DNA from: Deferribacterales bacterium Deferri_01 | Lineage (GTDB): Bacteria > Chrysiogenota > Deferribacteres > Deferribacterales > Geovibrionaceae | Direction of reading: 5' to 3' | Length of the DNA stretch: 64,000 bases | Assembly (NCBI GenBank): GCA_001603805.1 | Contig: LUZY01000003.1 | Location: 186,001-250,000, forward strand | In this document: positions 44,953 to 54,100 of the stretch, piece by piece | How the letters are laid out: each line of letters opens with the position of its first letter | How positions within the stretch are numbered: the stretch's first letter is position 1 | Translations under genes and position numbers: made by a program | Notes under the pieces: model-generated | What the model was told of the DNA's origin: nothing | What the model saw: only the letters and a program-made list of their open reading frames with translations | Database searches by the model: none

Positions 44953-45937
44953 TAATAAATTTCTGGTTTCCTTTTCTCCCCACACCAGAGACCCTCTTAC
45001 CACTGATAAAGTGATGATGTTTGTGGTGCTGGCACTTGTTCCCAGCATTCTGGTTTCTGTTTATGTGTACGGCTTTTATGCAGTAAAAACCTACGCTCTT
45101 GCGGTTATATTCTGTCTCGGGCTTGAGGCTTTGTTCCTTAAAATACGCAAACTCCCTGTAACAGTGAGAGACAACAGCGCACTTGTAACCGCTGTTCTCC
45201 TCGCCATGAACATGCCCCCTTCGCCGCCCTGGTGGCTGGTTCTTGCGGGCAGCTTTGTGGCTATTATAATATCAAAACAGGTTTTCGGCGGTCTGGGGCA
45301 GAACCCGTTTAACCCCGCTCTGGTGGGCAGGGTGTTTCTGCTTATCGCATGGCCTGCGGAAATGACCTCATGGATAGAACCCTCAACGCTGAAAAGCGGC
45401 TTCATGTTTGATGCAGTAAGTACAGCAACACCTTTAGGGCAGATAAAGTCTGAGATAATCAGCAGCGGACACATTGTCTCCACCGGAATGGCAGATATAA
45501 GCGACCTGTTCATCGGAACAGTGAGCGGATGCCTCGGCGGGGATTCTGCCATAGCAGTGCTGATAGGCGGTCTCTTCCTTATATGGAAGCGTATAATAAA
45601 ATGGCACATTCCTTTTACATATCTTGCTACAGTCTTTGTTCTCACAGGGCTTTACTGGCTTATATCCCCTGAAAAAACTCTCAACCCCCTTCAGCATATT
45701 TTTGCAGGCGGGCTTATGCTTGGTGCATTCTTCATGGCGACTGATTACGTAACCTGTCCCATGACAATCAGGGGACAGATACTCTTCGGCTTCGGATGCG
45801 GACTTCTTACGGTTGTAATCAGGCTCTTCGGCGGTTATCCCGAAGGAGTGGCATTCTCCATTCTTATCATGAACGCAGTTACTCCTCTTATTGATAACTA
45901 CATGCGCCCCGCAAGCTTCGGTGAGGTGAAATCATGA
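44945..45937 (+). CDS. rnfD: Rnf complex subunit D
   Basis: 330 residues, about ten membrane segments. FNPALVGRVF, ATPLGQ and TDYVTCPMT are RnfD/NqrB features; the Thr in STATPLG is the expected covalent FMN site. It forms part of the ion channel with RnfE and RnfA. Overlaps rnfC by 8 and rnfG by 4 bases. Confidence 0.94.
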   Translation: MADNKFLVSFSPHTRDPLTTDKVMMFVVLALVPSILVSVYVYGFYAVKTYALAVIFCLGLEALFLKIRKLPVTVRDNSALVTAVLLAMNMPPSPPWWLVLAGSFVAIIISKQVFGGLGQNPFNPALVGRVFLLIAWPAEMTSWIEPSTLKSGFMFDAVSTATPLGQIKSEIISSGHIVSTGMADISDLFIGTVSGCLGGDSAIAVLIGGLFLIWKRIIKWHIPFTYLATVFVLTGLYWLISPEKTLNPLQHIFAGGLMLGAFFMATDYVTCPMTIRGQILFGFGCGLLTVVIRLFGGYPEGVAFSILIMNAVTPLIDNYMRPASFGEVKS

Positions 45938-46491
45938 ACAGAAACTCTGTGATGATGGTTGTCGTACTCACTGTGATAGCGGGCATAGCCTCGCTTATTC
46001 TCGCATTTGTGTATGACTTCACTAAAGACCGCATAGCGGAGGAATACAGAAAGGATTTCCTCAAAGGCCTTAACGTGGTTCTGCCGGAATTTGATAACGA
46101 GCCTGATAAGGAAGCAGTTGAGGTGGAAGGCAGAATGCTTTATCCCGCAAAGAAGGAAGGGAAACTTCTGGCTTATGCGGTGCAGAGTGTATCACCCAAG
46201 GGCTACAGCGGTGACATTGTGGTGCTTATGGGGGTTGACCTCGAAGGAAAGGTTACGGGGATTGAGATACTTAAGCACGCTGAAACACCCGGTCTGGGAA
46301 ACAAGATAGAAACACCCCACTTCAGGGACAGTTTCAAAGGGCTTACAAAAGACGATAACATAGCCGTTAAAAAAGACGGCGGTAACATAGAGCAGTTCAG
46401 CGGGGCGACTATTTCACCCCGTGCTGTCTGCGAAGCGGTAACTTCAGGGCTCGCCTTTATGGATAAAGCCCTGGCGGAGGTGGAGAAATGA
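45934..46491 (+). CDS. rnfG: Rnf complex subunit G
   Basis: 185 residues with one N-terminal membrane helix and a periplasmic FMN domain. FSGATISPRAVC contains the Thr that receives FMN by the ApbE-type flavin transferase (not in the window). KHAETPGLGNKI is also typical. Overlaps both neighbours by 4 bases. Confidence 0.94.
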   Translation: MNRNSVMMVVVLTVIAGIASLILAFVYDFTKDRIAEEYRKDFLKGLNVVLPEFDNEPDKEAVEVEGRMLYPAKKEGKLLAYAVQSVSPKGYSGDIVVLMGVDLEGKVTGIEILKHAETPGLGNKIETPHFRDSFKGLTKDDNIAVKKDGGNIEQFSGATISPRAVCEAVTSGLAFMDKALAEVEK

Positions 46492-47108
46492 AACTCGCAA
46501 GCCTTACTGACGGTATATTTAAAAATAATGCCGTGCTTAAGCAGGTTCTGGGGCTCTGTCCCGCTCTGGCCGTTACAACCTCTGCTGTAAACGGTATAGC
46601 CATGGGGCTTGCTACTACAGCGGTTCTCATTGGCTCAAACTCTGTTGTATCGCTCATAAAAAGCGTTATCCCCGCAAAGGTGCGCATTCCTGCCTTCATC
46701 GTCATCATCGCCAGTTTCGTTACTGTTGTGGATTTGATGATGAACGCATTTGTCCATGATCTCCATAAAGTTCTGGGGCTTTTCATACCTCTTATAGTTG
46801 TAAACTGTGTTGTTCTCGGCAGAGCGGAAAGCTTCGCCTCCAAGAACGGTGTCGGCGATTCGTTCCTTGATGCTGTAGGCACAGGGCTCGGTTTTACCTT
46901 TGCTCTGTTTCTCCTTGGGGGAATAAGGGAAATCCTCGGAAACGGTTCATTCTTCGGCTTAAGCCTGTTTCCCGAAGGTTTCAGCCCTGCGATACTTATG
47001 ATTCTCCCCCCGGGTGCATTCATTGTTCTCGGTTTCATACTGGCTGCGAATAACTGGATAGAGGAAAGAAAGCGTGCGAAAGCGGGCAGGGCGGTGACAC
47101 ATGGCTGA
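46488..47108 (+). CDS. rnfE: Rnf complex subunit E
   Basis: 206 residues, six membrane segments. LGLCPALAVTTSAVNGIAMG and IPLIVVNCVVLGRAE are the RnfE/NqrD pattern, including the conserved Cys pair that binds a [2Fe-2S] cluster with RnfA inside the membrane. Overlaps rnfA by 8 bases. Confidence 0.95.
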   Translation: MKLASLTDGIFKNNAVLKQVLGLCPALAVTTSAVNGIAMGLATTAVLIGSNSVVSLIKSVIPAKVRIPAFIVIIASFVTVVDLMMNAFVHDLHKVLGLFIPLIVVNCVVLGRAESFASKNGVGDSFLDAVGTGLGFTFALFLLGGIREILGNGSFFGLSLFPEGFSPAILMILPPGAFIVLGFILAANNWIEERKRAKAGRAVTHG

Positions 47109-47679
47109 ACTTGCGCTGATATTTGTGGGAGCGGTACTGGTAAATAACTTTGTACTAAGCCGCTTTCTGGGTATATGCCCATTTTTCGGTGTTTCCAGAC
47201 AGGTTGATACAGCCATAGGCATGAGCCTTGCGGTAACATTCGTCATGGCTGTTGCAGGTGTAATAACATGGATAATCCAGTACACAGTGCTTAATAAATT
47301 CGGTATCGGATATCTCCAGACAATAGTTTTCATACTCGTAATCGCTTCACTTGTGCAGTTTGTTGAAATGGTTATTGAGAAGACATCGCCGGATCTTTAC
47401 AAGAGCCTCGGTATCTTCCTCCCGCTGATCACCACAAACTGCGCCATACTCGGTGCGGCGATAATCAACATACAGTCCGGTTTCGGATTTGTCACAATGC
47501 TTGTTTTCACAATAGGCTCGGCTCTGGGCTTCGGACTTGCCCTTGTGCTTTTTGCCGGACTGAGGGAGAGAACAGAGCTTTCCGACATTCCGTACCTTTT
47601 CAGAGGTGTTCCCATAGCTTTCATAACCGCAGGAATCCTTGCTCTTGCCTTCATGGGCTTCAGCGGACTGGTTAAGTAG
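47101..47679 (+). CDS. rnfA: Rnf complex subunit A
   Basis: 192 residues, six membrane segments. VNNFVLSRFLGICPFFGVS and LPLITTNCAILGAA are the RnfA/NqrE counterparts of RnfE, inserted in opposite orientation. The two Cys form the other half of the intramembrane cluster. Eight bases precede rnfB. Confidence 0.95.
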   Translation: MAELALIFVGAVLVNNFVLSRFLGICPFFGVSRQVDTAIGMSLAVTFVMAVAGVITWIIQYTVLNKFGIGYLQTIVFILVIASLVQFVEMVIEKTSPDLYKSLGIFLPLITTNCAILGAAIINIQSGFGFVTMLVFTIGSALGFGLALVLFAGLRERTELSDIPYLFRGVPIAFITAGILALAFMGFSGLVK

Positions 47680-47687
47680 GTGAAAAT

Positions 47688-48470
47688 ATGACAGCAGCGA
47701 TACTTACAATGCTTTCAACCGGATTTGTAGCCGGTTTAGGGCTGATGATAGCTTCAAAGAAGTTCCATGTGGAGAAAGACCCCCGCATAGAGCAGGTCGG
47801 CAATCTTCTGCCTGCTGCCAACTGCGGCGGATGCGGGTTTCCGGGGTGTGCGGCATTGGCGGAGTCTATTGTTCAGGGCAAATCCGCTCCGAACGCATGT
47901 CCTGTTCTGGGAGCCGAAAGCGCAAAAGAGATAGCGGCTCTTCTGGGGCTTGAGCTTGGCTCAAACGTAAAAAAAGTTGCCAGAGTCCGCTGTAAAGGCG
48001 GGAGAACGGAAGCCCCTGAAAAATATGATTATTACGGACCGAAGGACTGCCACAGTGTAAATATGCTGGCTGGCGGAAACAAGCTCTGCTCATACGGCTG
48101 TCTGGGTGAGGGAAGCTGCGTTAAGGCATGCGGGTTTGATGCCATGTATATGGATGAAAACAGACTGCCTGTTATTATAGAGGAAAAGTGTACCTCATGC
48201 GGTATGTGTGTTAAGGCATGCCCCAGAAGCATTATCACTATAATAGAGCAGGATAAACCATTTGTTGTAGCCTGTATGTCTAAAGACAAGGGCGGGGATG
48301 TGAAGAAAGCATGTTCAGTTGGCTGCATAGGCTGTAAGCTTTGTGCTAAAAACTGTCCGGTCACGGCAATTCAGGTGGATAACTTCCTTGCGGTCATTGA
48401 TCCTGACATCTGCATAAACTGCGGAAAGTGTGAGGAAGTCTGCCCCACAAAGGCTATAAAGAAGTTTTAA
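47688..48470 (+). CDS. rnfB: Rnf complex subunit B, polyferredoxin
   Basis: 260 residues. An N-terminal membrane helix is followed by the NCGGCGFPGC cluster domain and several ferredoxin motifs (CTSCGMCVKAC, CIGCKLCAKNC and CINCGKCEEVC). It is the entry point for electrons from reduced ferredoxin. Length is near the usual Rnf size. It ends the operon before a strong terminator. Confidence 0.95.
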   Translation: MTAAILTMLSTGFVAGLGLMIASKKFHVEKDPRIEQVGNLLPAANCGGCGFPGCAALAESIVQGKSAPNACPVLGAESAKEIAALLGLELGSNVKKVARVRCKGGRTEAPEKYDYYGPKDCHSVNMLAGGNKLCSYGCLGEGSCVKACGFDAMYMDENRLPVIIEEKCTSCGMCVKACPRSIITIIEQDKPFVVACMSKDKGGDVKKACSVGCIGCKLCAKNCPVTAIQVDNFLAVIDPDICINCGKCEEVCPTKAIKKF

Positions 48471-48479
48471 CAGCATTTT

Positions 48480-48504
48480 AAGCCGCCTTCGGGCGGCTTT
48501 TTTA
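48480..48504 (+). terminator. Terminator of the rnf operon
   Basis: AAGCCGCC (48480-48487) pairs with GGCGGCTT (48492-48499) around TTCG, then T-rich sequence. Confidence 0.93.
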
Positions 48505-48575
48505 ATTTTTAGCTCAAGTATCGGCTGATTTTTTCGATGATCTGTAAGGAGATTCCCGGAGGCGAGCGATCGGCT

Positions 48576-48893
48576 ATGACTGAGTTTTTTGATCAGGATC
48601 TTATACTGGAAAACAAAATTGCACTGTTAAACAGACTAAGCAATTTTTATAAAGTCAGCAGTCTGTTTTTCAGCCTGAAGACTGATCTTATAATCACTGC
48701 AAATGATCAATACGCAGAGGAAACTACCGCAGAAATAGGCGGAACAATGGGCAGGATCCTCGCTGAAAGGATTAAGCGCATAATAGAAAATACTAACCTT
48801 CTTGAAAACTCCACAGGTGACAGCCCCGAAAGCTTCCGGAAAAAGAATGAGTTAAAAAAGAAGCTTATTCGTCTTACACAGGAAACTGATTAA
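48576..48893 (+). CDS. Small hypothetical protein
   Basis: 105 residues from ATG 48576, or 118 from 48537. GGAGG at 48558 is 13 bases before 48576, which is long, so the start is uncertain. The sequence is helical and charged (LLNRLSNFYKVSSLFFSL, then RILAERIKRIIENTN), with Lys/Arg-rich end and no signal peptide or known motif. It lies between the rnf terminator and the pyrF promoter, alone. I do not recognise it. Confidence 0.6.
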   Translation: MTEFFDQDLILENKIALLNRLSNFYKVSSLFFSLKTDLIITANDQYAEETTAEIGGTMGRILAERIKRIIENTNLLENSTGDSPESFRKKNELKKKLIRLTQETD

Positions 48894-48901
48894 AAAGTAC
48901 C

Positions 48902-48931
48902 TTGACGTAACCCTTTTCACTGACCTATCAT
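48902..48931 (+). promoter_or_regulatory. Candidate promoter of pyrFE
   Basis: TTGACG (48902-48907), 18 bases, TATCAT (48926-48931), about 90 bases before pyrF. Confidence 0.55.
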
Positions 48932-49019
48932 AGATCGTTTTATCTGTCGCCGAATGGAGCATCTGTTTGCCATTCCGGCAGTAAAACCGACTCAGACTAA
49001 TTCTTAAGCGGGTGATTGT

Positions 49020-49730
49020 GTGAAACCGGAAATTATTGTTGCGCTGGATTACAGCGATATTAAACCAGTAAAAGACATAGTAACTAAAATCGGCAATTCG
49101 GTAAGCTGGTACAAGGTCGGGCTTGAACTGTTTGTATCCTGCGGGCAGGAGGCTCTGGAATTTCTGAAGTCGGAAAACAAAAACATTTTTCTTGATCTCA
49201 AGTTTCATGATATTCCAAATACTGTGGCAGGGGCTCTGCACTCATCACTGAAATATGGCGTGGATATGGTTAATGTTCACGCCCAGGGCGGTGTGGAAAT
49301 GATGAAAACCGCCGCTGATTCCATGAGAGAGGAATGTACAAAGCGCAATGTTAAAGCTCCTCTTATGATAGCGGTTACTCTTCTCACCAGTCTGGATGAA
49401 AAATACCTTCAGAAATATAATATAGGTTTCAACACCACGGCGGACTATGTTCTGCATCTTGCAAAAACAGTGCAGGAAGCAGGGCTGGACGGAGTAGTCT
49501 CCTCCGCCAAGGAAACCGGAATAATAAAATCAGCCCTCGGAACGGATTTCATAACCGTTACTCCGGGCATCAGACCTCTTGATTCTTCTGTGGACGATCA
49601 GAAACGGGTTGTAACTCCGGCTGACGCAAAAAGACTCGGTACAGATTATATTGTGGTCGGCAGACCAATAACCAAGGCGGAAGATCCGTATCTTGCCGCA
49701 TGCAGAATAAGTGAGGAAATGGGAAAATGA
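49020..49730 (+). CDS. pyrF: Orotidine 5'-phosphate decarboxylase
   Basis: 236 residues. IVALDYSDI and the catalytic FLDLKFHDIPNTV (Lys/Asp/Lys charge network) and ITVTPGIRP are present. It makes UMP from OMP. The start is GTG at 49020; GCGGGTG upstream is a modest ribosome binding site. Overlaps pyrE by 4 bases. Confidence 0.95.
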   Translation: MKPEIIVALDYSDIKPVKDIVTKIGNSVSWYKVGLELFVSCGQEALEFLKSENKNIFLDLKFHDIPNTVAGALHSSLKYGVDMVNVHAQGGVEMMKTAADSMREECTKRNVKAPLMIAVTLLTSLDEKYLQKYNIGFNTTADYVLHLAKTVQEAGLDGVVSSAKETGIIKSALGTDFITVTPGIRPLDSSVDDQKRVVTPADAKRLGTDYIVVGRPITKAEDPYLAACRISEEMGK

Positions 49731-50305
49731 CAAACGAACAGATTCTGGAAGTATTCAACAAACACAACGCACTCCTTGAGGGGCATTTTTTGCTCTCGTC
49801 CGGTCTCCACAGTGACAAGTATCTTCAGTGTGCGCTGATTATGCAGTATCCGGCTATTGCGGAAAGGCTGATCAACGACCTTGTTCTTCAGACTTACCAT
49901 CTGGATTTCACAACAGTAGTGAGCCCTGCCGTGGGCGGCATACGTTTCGGTTATGAGTTTGCCAGACAGCTCAGAAAGCGTTCTCTCTTTACTGAAAGAG
50001 TTGACAATGTTGTTCAGTTCCGCAGAGGCTTTATTGTAAAACCTAATGAAAAGATCGTAATCGCAGAGGACGTTGTTACCACAGGTAAATCAACAAAAGA
50101 GTGTATGCAGGCTGTGCGTGATGCCGGCGGAGATATTCAGGCTGTTGTCAGCCTTGTGGACAGAAGCAGCGGAGAGGCGCAGTTTGATGTTCCTTTTATC
50201 TCTCTTCTTCAGATAGATGTTCATACCTATGATCCTTCGGACTGTCCCCTCTGTAAACAGGGTCTTCCCGCTATAAAACCCGGCAGCAGAAATTTCAAGG
50301 CTTAG
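49727..50305 (+). CDS. pyrE: Orotate phosphoribosyltransferase
   Basis: 192 residues. The PRPP loop VIAEDVVTTGKSTKE and the upstream VSPAVGGIRFGYEFA and VQFRRGF match PyrE of the short cysteine-tailed type (SDCPLCKQG). It makes OMP from orotate, directly feeding PyrF. ATGA overlap with pyrF suggests translational coupling. Confidence 0.93.
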   Translation: MTNEQILEVFNKHNALLEGHFLLSSGLHSDKYLQCALIMQYPAIAERLINDLVLQTYHLDFTTVVSPAVGGIRFGYEFARQLRKRSLFTERVDNVVQFRRGFIVKPNEKIVIAEDVVTTGKSTKECMQAVRDAGGDIQAVVSLVDRSSGEAQFDVPFISLLQIDVHTYDPSDCPLCKQGLPAIKPGSRNFKA

Positions 50306-50326
50306 ATTTTTTTCATACAGACCGAT

Positions 50327-50363
50327 ATGTTAAGGAGGAGAAGGCTTCTCCTTAACATTTTTA
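50327..50363 (+). terminator. Terminator after pyrE
   Basis: ATGTTAAGGAG (50327-50337) pairs with CTCCTTAACAT (50348-50358), followed by TTTTT. Confidence 0.88.
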
Positions 50364-50433
50364 ATTTACAAATAAATCATATAGATTAATATAAATCATA
50401 CCGGTTTTGTTTTAAATTGACGGTGACGCATCA

Positions 50434-51099
50434 GTGGAAAAATACACAAACGTTGACAAGTTTCTGATAATAAATCAGAAAATTATTCTTGATGTAAAGT
50501 TTGGTGAATATCCGGGAGTTTTTGACTCCCGCATTGAGGATATCACCCCTAAAACTATACGCATAACTATGCCCAGTGAGAAAGGATTTCCCGTTCCTCT
50601 GGCTTTGGGGATCAGTATTAATGTCTCATATGTGGGCGACGGAGGACGTTTCAGCTTCCAGTCCAAGGTTCTCTCCCGCCTGAAAGAGCAGATACCCATG
50701 CTTGAGATAGAAAAGCCATCAGTAGTTTTCAGAAAGGAACTGCGAGAATTTTTCAGAATCAATACAAGGGCAAGGGTAAAAATCCTTGCTTCTTATGAGG
50801 ACGAAAAGGGGAGTCCTGTTGATGATGTCTTTGAAGCGTATGTTCAGGATATTTCCGGCGGCGGTATGAGAGTCACCGGCGGATACAGGCTTGAACACGG
50901 ACAGGAAGTTGATATATACTTCGGAGACATGGTTCCTGAACTCAAGTCGACACGAGCCGTTGTTATGCGGAGTGTCGCCCATGAGGACCAGCGTTATGAA
51001 GCCGGGCTGAAATTCCTGGGTATGAACACTGTTGACAGGGACAAAGTAATTAAATATGTTTTTAAAAGACAGCTCGAACTGAGAAAACTCATAGGCTAG
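50434..51099 (+). CDS. PilZ-domain c-di-GMP-binding protein, YcgR-like
   Basis: 221 residues. An N-terminal YcgR-like beta domain (1-95) is followed by a PilZ domain (about 100-215). The two c-di-GMP signatures are FRKELREFFRINTR (RxxxR) and DISGGGMRV (D/NxSxxG). Start is a GTG at 50434 with little ribosome binding site. It likely transmits c-di-GMP levels to flagella or surface behaviour. The STAS gene follows after 9 bases. Confidence 0.88.
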   Translation: MEKYTNVDKFLIINQKIILDVKFGEYPGVFDSRIEDITPKTIRITMPSEKGFPVPLALGISINVSYVGDGGRFSFQSKVLSRLKEQIPMLEIEKPSVVFRKELREFFRINTRARVKILASYEDEKGSPVDDVFEAYVQDISGGGMRVTGGYRLEHGQEVDIYFGDMVPELKSTRAVVMRSVAHEDQRYEAGLKFLGMNTVDRDKVIKYVFKRQLELRKLIG

Positions 51100-51108
51100 G
51101 TGCTACGA

Positions 51109-51453
51109 ATGGCGTTCAGCAGAGAAGTAAAGGACTTTAAAGGAAAAACTGTGGAAGTGCTTTATCCGCTTCATGAAATAGACTCTTACAACGGCGAGGA
51201 GATGAAAACCTTCATCATTGAGCATGATTTCTATGACGCAGTTATAGTCAACTTCTCAAGAGTAAACTACCTCAACAGTTCGGGTCTCCGTGAGCTTATT
51301 CAGATTCTGAAGTTTCTGAAAGAAAGGGGAAAAATGCTTTTCCTCACCAACCTTAACGAAGAGATTAACAAAATTTTCGACAGTACAAACCTGCACAGAC
51401 TTTTCAGCATCCATCCCACGGACGAAACAGCAGGTAATATTCTGGAAGGCTGA
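51109..51453 (+). CDS. STAS-domain anti-sigma factor antagonist
   Basis: 114 residues, the size of SpoIIAA-like proteins. RVNYLNSSGLRELIQIL contains the Ser that partner kinases phosphorylate; LTNLNEEINKIFDSTNL is the typical C-terminal helix. ATG 51109 has AGGTG 8 bases upstream; the GTG at 51100 is less likely. No cognate kinase or phosphatase is in the window. Its stop overlaps the rlmN start (TGATG). Confidence 0.85.
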   Translation: MAFSREVKDFKGKTVEVLYPLHEIDSYNGEEMKTFIIEHDFYDAVIVNFSRVNYLNSSGLRELIQILKFLKERGKMLFLTNLNEEINKIFDSTNLHRLFSIHPTDETAGNILEG

Positions 51454-52520
51454 TGCCGCAAATCAATACTGACTTAATAATGCTGGACTCCATGTCCAAA
51501 GAGCAGATGCGTGAATATTTCACGCAGATCGGCTTTGAAAAATTCCGTGCTGATCAGATTTTCGACTGGATACACAATAAACGTGTACTGGATTTCGATC
51601 AGATGACAAACCTCTCAAAGAAGCTGCGTGAAAAGCTTACGGCTGAGTGCGGGTTTACCCCTTTTGAGGTTATAAAGCAGCAGCGCTCCATGCAGGACGA
51701 CTCCATGAAGCTCCTTTTCCGTCTCGGTGACGGAAACATGATTGAAGCTGTCACTCTGAGAGACTTTGACCGTGCAACAGGCTGTATATCCACTCAGGTC
51801 GGATGCCGTATGGGCTGCGCTTTCTGTTCCACAGCGAAGATGGGCTTTGTCCGTAACCTAACTGTGGGTGAGATACTGCTTCAGGTTCGCACAATGGACG
51901 ATATGCTCCGTGCGGAGGGGCGCAGGCTCACAAACCTCGTGTTTATGGGTATGGGAGAGCCTCTGGATAATCTTGAGAACCTTCTTCCCGCTATCACTGT
52001 TCTGCTTGACGACAACGGCTACGGTTTTTCCTACAGAAGGATCACCGTTTCCACATCAGGACTCACGGACAAGCTTCCGAAGCTGTTTGAGCTTGATAAG
52101 CCTGTTAATCTTGCTGTTTCGATCAACGCTCCCACACAGGAAAAGAGAGAGAAAATAATGCCCATATCCAGAAAATATCCTCTGGATGAGCTTATCCGCA
52201 CCGTGAAAGCACTTCCTGTCAGCAAACATAAAATGATTATGATTGAGTATGTTCTCCTGAAAGGCTTCAACGACACCGAAGAAGACGCCAAGGCATTTGC
52301 AAAGCTGTTCAAGGGAATGCCTGTAAAGGTGAATCTCATTGCCTATAACAACTCTGTTGACGGGCAGTTCAGAAACGCAGGGGAAAAAGAAACTTTAAAA
52401 TTTCAGAATTATCTGATACAAGAGAGGATTGGTACATTTATCAGAAAGAGCCTCGGAAGCGACATTGACGGCGCCTGCGGGCAGCTTTACGCCAAAACGG
52501 CAAAGGAAAAAGGTGATTGA
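51453..52520 (+). CDS. rlmN: Dual-specificity RNA methyltransferase RlmN
   Basis: 355 residues. CRMGCAFCSTAKMGF binds the radical SAM cluster. VFMGMGEPLDN and STSGLTDKLP are diagnostic, and the C-terminal ACGQLYAK supplies the methyl-shuttling Cys. It makes 2-methyladenosine at 23S A2503 and tRNA A37. ATG 51453 overlaps the previous stop; an internal Met at 51480 is possible. Confidence 0.96.
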   Translation: MPQINTDLIMLDSMSKEQMREYFTQIGFEKFRADQIFDWIHNKRVLDFDQMTNLSKKLREKLTAECGFTPFEVIKQQRSMQDDSMKLLFRLGDGNMIEAVTLRDFDRATGCISTQVGCRMGCAFCSTAKMGFVRNLTVGEILLQVRTMDDMLRAEGRRLTNLVFMGMGEPLDNLENLLPAITVLLDDNGYGFSYRRITVSTSGLTDKLPKLFELDKPVNLAVSINAPTQEKREKIMPISRKYPLDELIRTVKALPVSKHKMIMIEYVLLKGFNDTEEDAKAFAKLFKGMPVKVNLIAYNNSVDGQFRNAGEKETLKFQNYLIQERIGTFIRKSLGSDIDGACGQLYAKTAKEKGD

Positions 52521-52522
52521 TA

Positions 52523-52984
52523 ATGGCTGAACTCAAAACGGGTGATCCTGCCCCGTGTTTCTCTTTGGAAGGGGATGACGGCGAAACTCATTCTCTTCAC
52601 GATTTCAGCGGAAAAAAGCTGATTCTTTACTTCTATCCCAAAGACAATACCCCCGGATGCACAACTGAAGCTATTGAGTTTAATAAACTTGCGAAGGAAT
52701 ATGCAGGTGAAGGCTGTGTTATCGTCGGTGTCAGCCCGGACAGCGCTGAAAGTCATAGAAAATTTAAACAGAAACATAATCTGGACATTCTTCTTCTCGC
52801 AGATCCTGATAAGATTTGTGCTGCCGTCTACGGCGCATACGGAGAAAAGAAGAATTACGGCAAAACATACATGGGTATCATCCGCTCCACATTTATCATT
52901 GATGTTGACGGAACTGTACTGAAAGCGTTTAAAAACGTGAAAGCAAAAGGGCACGCTGAAAAAGTGCTGTGTGAGTTGAGATGA
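52523..52984 (+). CDS. bcp: Peroxiredoxin, Bcp/PrxQ family
   Basis: 153 residues. LYFYPKDNTPGCTTEA holds the peroxidatic Cys; the Cys five residues on seen in many PrxQ proteins is absent (the segment reads CTTEAIEF), so resolution must use another Cys or an external thiol. It reduces peroxides with thioredoxin. ATG 52523 has AAGGTG 7 bases upstream. First gene of a tightly packed operon. Confidence 0.92.
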   Translation: MAELKTGDPAPCFSLEGDDGETHSLHDFSGKKLILYFYPKDNTPGCTTEAIEFNKLAKEYAGEGCVIVGVSPDSAESHRKFKQKHNLDILLLADPDKICAAVYGAYGEKKNYGKTYMGIIRSTFIIDVDGTVLKAFKNVKAKGHAEKVLCELR

Positions 52985-53208
52985 AAGAGACTGGTGCTTT
53001 TGAAACCAAGCTGAAGAGGCTTGAGGAAATAGTGGAAAAACTGGAAAACTCTGAGCTTGATATAGAAACGACCCTCGCTCTTTTTCAGGAAGGGATGCAG
53101 CTTGGCAGAGAATCACGCAAAATGCTTGATGAAATAGAAATAAAAGTTAACAAGGTTCTCAGCGCTGACAGCGAAGGGAACATACAGACGGAGTCTGCTG
53201 ATGAATGA
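52981..53208 (+). CDS. xseB: Exodeoxyribonuclease VII small subunit
   Basis: 75 residues with FETKLKRLEEIVEKLEN and LALFQEGMQLGRE, the XseB pattern. It partners XseA in single-strand DNA degradation; xseA is not in the window. Overlaps bcp by 4 and ispA by 8 bases. Confidence 0.93.
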   Translation: MKETGAFETKLKRLEEIVEKLENSELDIETTLALFQEGMQLGRESRKMLDEIEIKVNKVLSADSEGNIQTESADE

Positions 53209-54100
53209 TTTTAATCTGAAAGGTTACGTTGAGTTCTGGGCGGACAGAGTAAATAAATTTTTTGAAAATCATATAGTTCCGGCTGATATTCATGCCGCAG
53301 GGCTTGTAAAGGCTATGAACTACAGCCTCAATGCAGGCGGAAAGCGCATGCGCCCCGCTGTTATCTTCTCATCATTCGGCATATTTGACAGCTACTTTGA
53401 CAAGGTTACCCCTTATGCGGCTGCGGTTGAGATACTGCACACTTATTCTCTTGTTCATGATGATCTTCCTGCTATGGATAATGACGACTACCGCAGGGGT
53501 AAACCTACAAACCATAAGGTATTCGGCGAAGCGACAGCTATTCTCGCCGGAGATGCACTTTTAACCAAGGCATTTGAAATTATGCTCAACAAGGAAATCA
53601 ATCCGGATATAGAAGCACCTCTCATGGCGGAAGCGGCTTTCAAGCTTGCTGCTGCGGCAGGGGACAAAGGCATGGTGGGCGGTCAGTTTGCTGATATGCA
53701 GGCCGAAAAGTCTGAACCGGAAGAGGAAACTGTGGACTACATTCACATGCACAAGACAGCCAGCCTCATATCATACAGCGCCGAGCTTGGAGCAATACTT
53801 GGCTACGGTGAGGATATTGACAAAGCAAACATGAAGTCCTACGGTAAAAAGATAGGGCTGGCATTTCAGGTTGTGGATGATGTCCTCGATGTTACCTCCA
53901 CAGCAGAGGAACTGGGCAAAAGCATAGGTAAGGATGCAGCGGAGGGTAAAGCCACTTATGCGGCTCTCTATGGTGTTGAGAAGTCCATGAAGATTGCATC
54001 TGAACTCACTGCGGAGGCTATTGCCATAGTTGAACCATACGGCAAAGCGGCGAGACCATGTATTGAGATTGCCAAATACGTACTGGAGCGTAAAAACTAG
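53201..54100 (+). CDS. ispA: Polyprenyl diphosphate synthase, farnesyl/geranylgeranyl type
   Basis: 299 residues. First Asp-rich motif DDLPAMDND and second DDVLDV, with GGKRMRPA and GDALL between or before. It condenses IPP with allylic diphosphates to C15 or C20 products. Its place between xseB and dxs is the widespread xseB-ispA-dxs order, which supports the short-chain assignment. Confidence 0.93.
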   Translation: MNDFNLKGYVEFWADRVNKFFENHIVPADIHAAGLVKAMNYSLNAGGKRMRPAVIFSSFGIFDSYFDKVTPYAAAVEILHTYSLVHDDLPAMDNDDYRRGKPTNHKVFGEATAILAGDALLTKAFEIMLNKEINPDIEAPLMAEAAFKLAAAAGDKGMVGGQFADMQAEKSEPEEETVDYIHMHKTASLISYSAELGAILGYGEDIDKANMKSYGKKIGLAFQVVDDVLDVTSTAEELGKSIGKDAAEGKATYAALYGVEKSMKIASELTAEAIAIVEPYGKAARPCIEIAKYVLERKN

